Source: Spirochaetota bacterium (GTDB lineage Bacteria > Spirochaetota > Spirochaetia > DSM-27196 > PWMO01). From it: a DNA stretch of 6,414 bases. The notes beneath the pieces are model-generated. The model was not told the origin of the DNA, made no database searches, and was given only the letters and a program-made list of their open reading frames with translations. Location: positions 1-6,414 of the forward strand of contig JAAAOR010000101.1 of NCBI GenBank assembly GCA_009908735.1. The letters run 5' to 3'. The position numbers and the translations under genes were made by a program. Position 1 is the stretch's first letter. Every line of letters begins with the position of its first letter. Positions 4,855 through 6,414 of the stretch are shown here, piece by piece.

Positions 4855-6065
4855 TACTCCTCCGCCCCCCGCAGCTTCCGCCGGAGCCCCTCACGCTCTT
4901 CAGGCGTCAGGCGGCTTACATGCTCACCGATCGTGCGGCTGACCCCGCCGCGGCGCTTCTCGGCCTTTCGCAGCTTTATCTCCCGGGCGAGCTCGTGGCC
5001 GCGTTTGCCGCGGCGACGGGTGAACGCGGAGGCGAGGTACTCGCGGATGGCTTTGAGAAGCTCCGCGTCCTCGACGAGGAGGCGCTCGAGATGCTCGAGG
5101 AGCTGGGTGCGCTTCTCATCGGGAAGCCGTCCCCAGGCGACCCGCAGCGCCCGCTCGGCGTGAACGTGCGGGAGAAAGGTAGATTCGCACACCGCGGCGA
5201 AGAAGCGGGTGCTCAAGCGATCGTGGGTGCGCGGCATCGCGCGGCTCAGGTGAACCGAGGCCCGCTTGTAGTCGCCGAGGCGCATGAGGTAGAGCCCGAG
5301 GCGGCGGTTCAGGATCGGACTCTTCCTGTTGAACACCAGCCCGCGCTCTATCGCGGGGATGGCACGCCGCGCCTGTTCTATCGGATAGCGGCGGTAGGGT
5401 GAGCGGATCTGCAGCTGGAGAAAGAGCGGGACGGCAATGGCAAGGATGATGCCCTTCACGATAATCCCCGGCAGCAGGCCGAACACCACGACTGAATTGT
5501 AGAGCCCGTGGAAGACCGCCATGAGCACGACGCCGGCCACGGCCAGCCGATATGAGCCCGGGTCGTCGGAGTGTGCGTTGCTCCATACCGCGACGGAGTA
5601 GAGCCCGCCCCACACTGCGCCGTAGAGCATATGCCCTCCGGTCGACAGAAGCGGCCTGATCGCGATGAAGATCTCCGGATACCAGGTGATGTAGAGCATG
5701 TTCTCGATGGTCGCGAATCCGAGCCCCACCGCGGCGCCCTGCAGTACCCCGTCCTGCGGCTCCTTCACCGTGGAGAGGTAGTGCGCGATCATGAAAAAGC
5801 AGATGAACTTCGCCGTCTCCTCGATGATGCCGGTGACGAGGATGCTGTACCAGAAGTTCGACTCGTAGATCGACTGAACGAGCCACGGCAGCGGGTAGAG
5901 TGCGTGGAGCATGAATGTCACCACCACACTCACCACACCGGCCATAACGAAGGCCGCTATCTCGCCAAGGGACTGTTTGTCCGTGACGTGGCGGAGTTTG
6001 CCGTTCAAGAACCGGCCCCAGAGCCATGCCGCGGCGAGGTTCCACAGATGGATTGCTGCAATCAA
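4854..6065 (-). CDS. prsW: PrsW-family intramembrane metalloprotease with C-terminal extension
   Basis: This 403-residue polytopic membrane protein has the PrsW/CPBP-type zinc protease motifs: IIEETAK (80-86, the EE pair), GFATIENMLY (116-125, the EN pair), HMLYGAVWG (145-153) and HGLYN (186-190). The Glu and His residues form the predicted metal site inside the membrane. Hydrophobic segments occupy about residues 3-220, roughly seven to eight. Bacillus PrsW, of about 220 residues, cleaves the anti-sigma factor RsiW at site 1; the substrate here is unknown. Unusually, residues 221-403 add a soluble part: a TPR-like helical stretch (SPILNRRLGLYLMRLGDYKR region) and a very basic tail (349-403) ending in a charged helix. 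The start is TTG at 6065, preceded by GGAGAG with about 7 nt spacing; a TGA two codons upstream excludes any earlier start. It follows the regulator gene by 53 bp on the same strand and is probably co-transcribed with it. Confidence 0.9.
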   Translation of the reverse strand: MIAAIHLWNLAAAWLWGRFLNGKLRHVTDKQSLGEIAAFVMAGVVSVVVTFMLHALYPLPWLVQSIYESNFWYSILVTGIIEETAKFICFFMIAHYLSTVKEPQDGVLQGAAVGLGFATIENMLYITWYPEIFIAIRPLLSTGGHMLYGAVWGGLYSVAVWSNAHSDDPGSYRLAVAGVVLMAVFHGLYNSVVVFGLLPGIIVKGIILAIAVPLFLQLQIRSPYRRYPIEQARRAIPAIERGLVFNRKSPILNRRLGLYLMRLGDYKRASVHLSRAMPRTHDRLSTRFFAAVCESTFLPHVHAERALRVAWGRLPDEKRTQLLEHLERLLVEDAELLKAIREYLASAFTRRRGKRGHELAREIKLRKAEKRRGGVSRTIGEHVSRLTPEEREGLRRKLRGAEE

Positions 6066-6118
6066 CGGTCACTCTCCGTTGTTGTTTTGTTCGTTCGATT
6101 CATAACGTCGCCTGAAGA

Positions 6119-6414
6119 TTACCCTTCGCGTCCAAACCGCTCCCGCAGCGCCTTTCGGTAGGCCGGGCCGGTGATGCCGAGATACTGCGCAGCACGCTCC
6201 TTGTTTCCGTCCGCCTTGTCGAGGGCGGCAAGGTAGTAGTCGCGCTCGAGCTGCGAGACGAGCTCTCGGATGTTGAGGCCCTCCGGGGGAATGTGCACCT
6301 CGCCGGTGGGCGTGCGTCCGCCTGTGGCCGAGGTCGTCGCGGTGGCGGCGTCGCCATGGGCCGGGGCGTCCGGCGAGCCGCCTCCGTCGGCGCCGGCCGC
6401 GGTCGCTATGTACG
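6119..6414 (-). CDS. C-terminus of a Fis-type regulator, probably a sigma-54-dependent response regulator (5' partial)
   Basis: Only the last 97 residues are in the window; the gene continues beyond 6414. A low-complexity linker rich in Ala, Gly, Thr and Pro (visible residues 1-38) leads into HIPPEGLNIRELVSQLERDY and YLAALDKADGN, then KERAAQYLGITGPAYRKALRERFG. This is the Fis-family helix-turn-helix that ends NtrC-type activators, with the usual LERDY..AL...GNK.RAA..LG spacing. The recognition-helix start TGPAYRK differs from the common SRRTLYRK. Full-length relatives carry an AAA+ sigma-54 interaction domain and often a receiver domain, which cannot be seen here. Stop is TAA at 6121-6119. 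It lies directly upstream of prsW. A sigma-54 promoter elsewhere in the window makes a bacterial enhancer-binding protein a fitting neighbour. Confidence 0.8.
   Translation of the reverse strand, partial: YIATAAGADGGGSPDAPAHGDAATATTSATGGRTPTGEVHIPPEGLNIRELVSQLERDYYLAALDKADGNKERAAQYLGITGPAYRKALRERFGREG

Noticed and set aside
4920..5402. Plus-strand frame antisense to prsW (also 5571-6161)
   Set aside because: The prsW frame carries all catalytic motifs. These antisense frames match nothing recognisable and have no suitable promoter or ribosome site.
5116..6072. 318-codon minus-strand frame inside prsW
   Set aside because: It is the Arg/His-rich out-of-frame shadow of prsW, with no motif of its own.
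1..6414. CRISPR arrays, tRNA, rRNA, transposase genes or terminal inverted repeats of an insertion sequence
   Set aside because: No regularly spaced repeats, no cloverleaf or rRNA-like stretch, and no transposase or recombinase motif were seen on either strand.

Overview
The window is about 6.4 kb of GC-rich DNA from a diderm (Gram-negative-type) bacterium. Evidence for this is a signal-peptide beta-barrel outer-membrane protein, a sigma-54 (-24/-12) promoter, a sigma-54-activator-type Fis C-terminus and a Cache-like GGDEF receptor. Spirochaetota is a possible source, judged only from the general look of the proteins; the sequence does not prove it.

Layout. (1) Positions 1-530 show no convincing gene, only a strong GC hairpin near the left edge and a likely sigma-70 promoter. 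(2) 531-2012 (+) is a membrane-anchored diguanylate cyclase with a TTG start, a large extracytoplasmic sensor and a degenerate (KGKD) inhibitory site. (3) About 2110-2434 (+) is a decayed C-terminal piece of an N-formylglutamate amidohydrolase family gene. (4) 2440-2993 (-) is an intact type II toxin-antitoxin operon: a ribbon-helix-helix antitoxin overlapping a MazF/PemK-type toxin by ATGA. Its promoter places the predicted transcript start on the antitoxin ATG (leaderless), and 11-bp-spaced direct repeats form a candidate operator. (5) 3194-3853 (+) is a small outer-membrane beta-barrel protein behind a near-perfect sigma-54 promoter. (6) 3856-4181 (+) is a wrecked second mazEF-type locus: the antitoxin lacks its N-terminus and the antitoxin C-terminus and toxin N-terminus are deleted. 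(7) 4229-4725 (+) is a DUF4160/DUF2442 pair overlapping by ATGA. (8) 4756-4854 (-) is a third RHH antitoxin remnant, paralogous to the intact one. (9) 4854-6065 (-) is a PrsW-family intramembrane metalloprotease with a long basic C-terminal extension. (10) 6119-6414 (-) is the C-terminus of a Fis-type DNA-binding protein, probably a sigma-54-dependent response regulator, upstream of prsW on the same strand.

Taken together, the region from about 2.1 to 4.85 kb is an accessory hotspot holding one intact TA operon, two TA ruins, a TA-like DUF pair and a broken metabolic gene. It is flanked by signalling and envelope genes (c-di-GMP synthesis, OMP, PrsW, regulator). A sigma-54-driven OMP lying near a sigma-54-type regulator gene suggests, without proving, a local regulatory link. 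I see no clear new multi-gene defence system. The most interesting items are the sigma-54 OMP promoter, the leaderless TA promoter/operator, the two RHH remnants that each begin at a neighbour's stop codon, and the extended PrsW.
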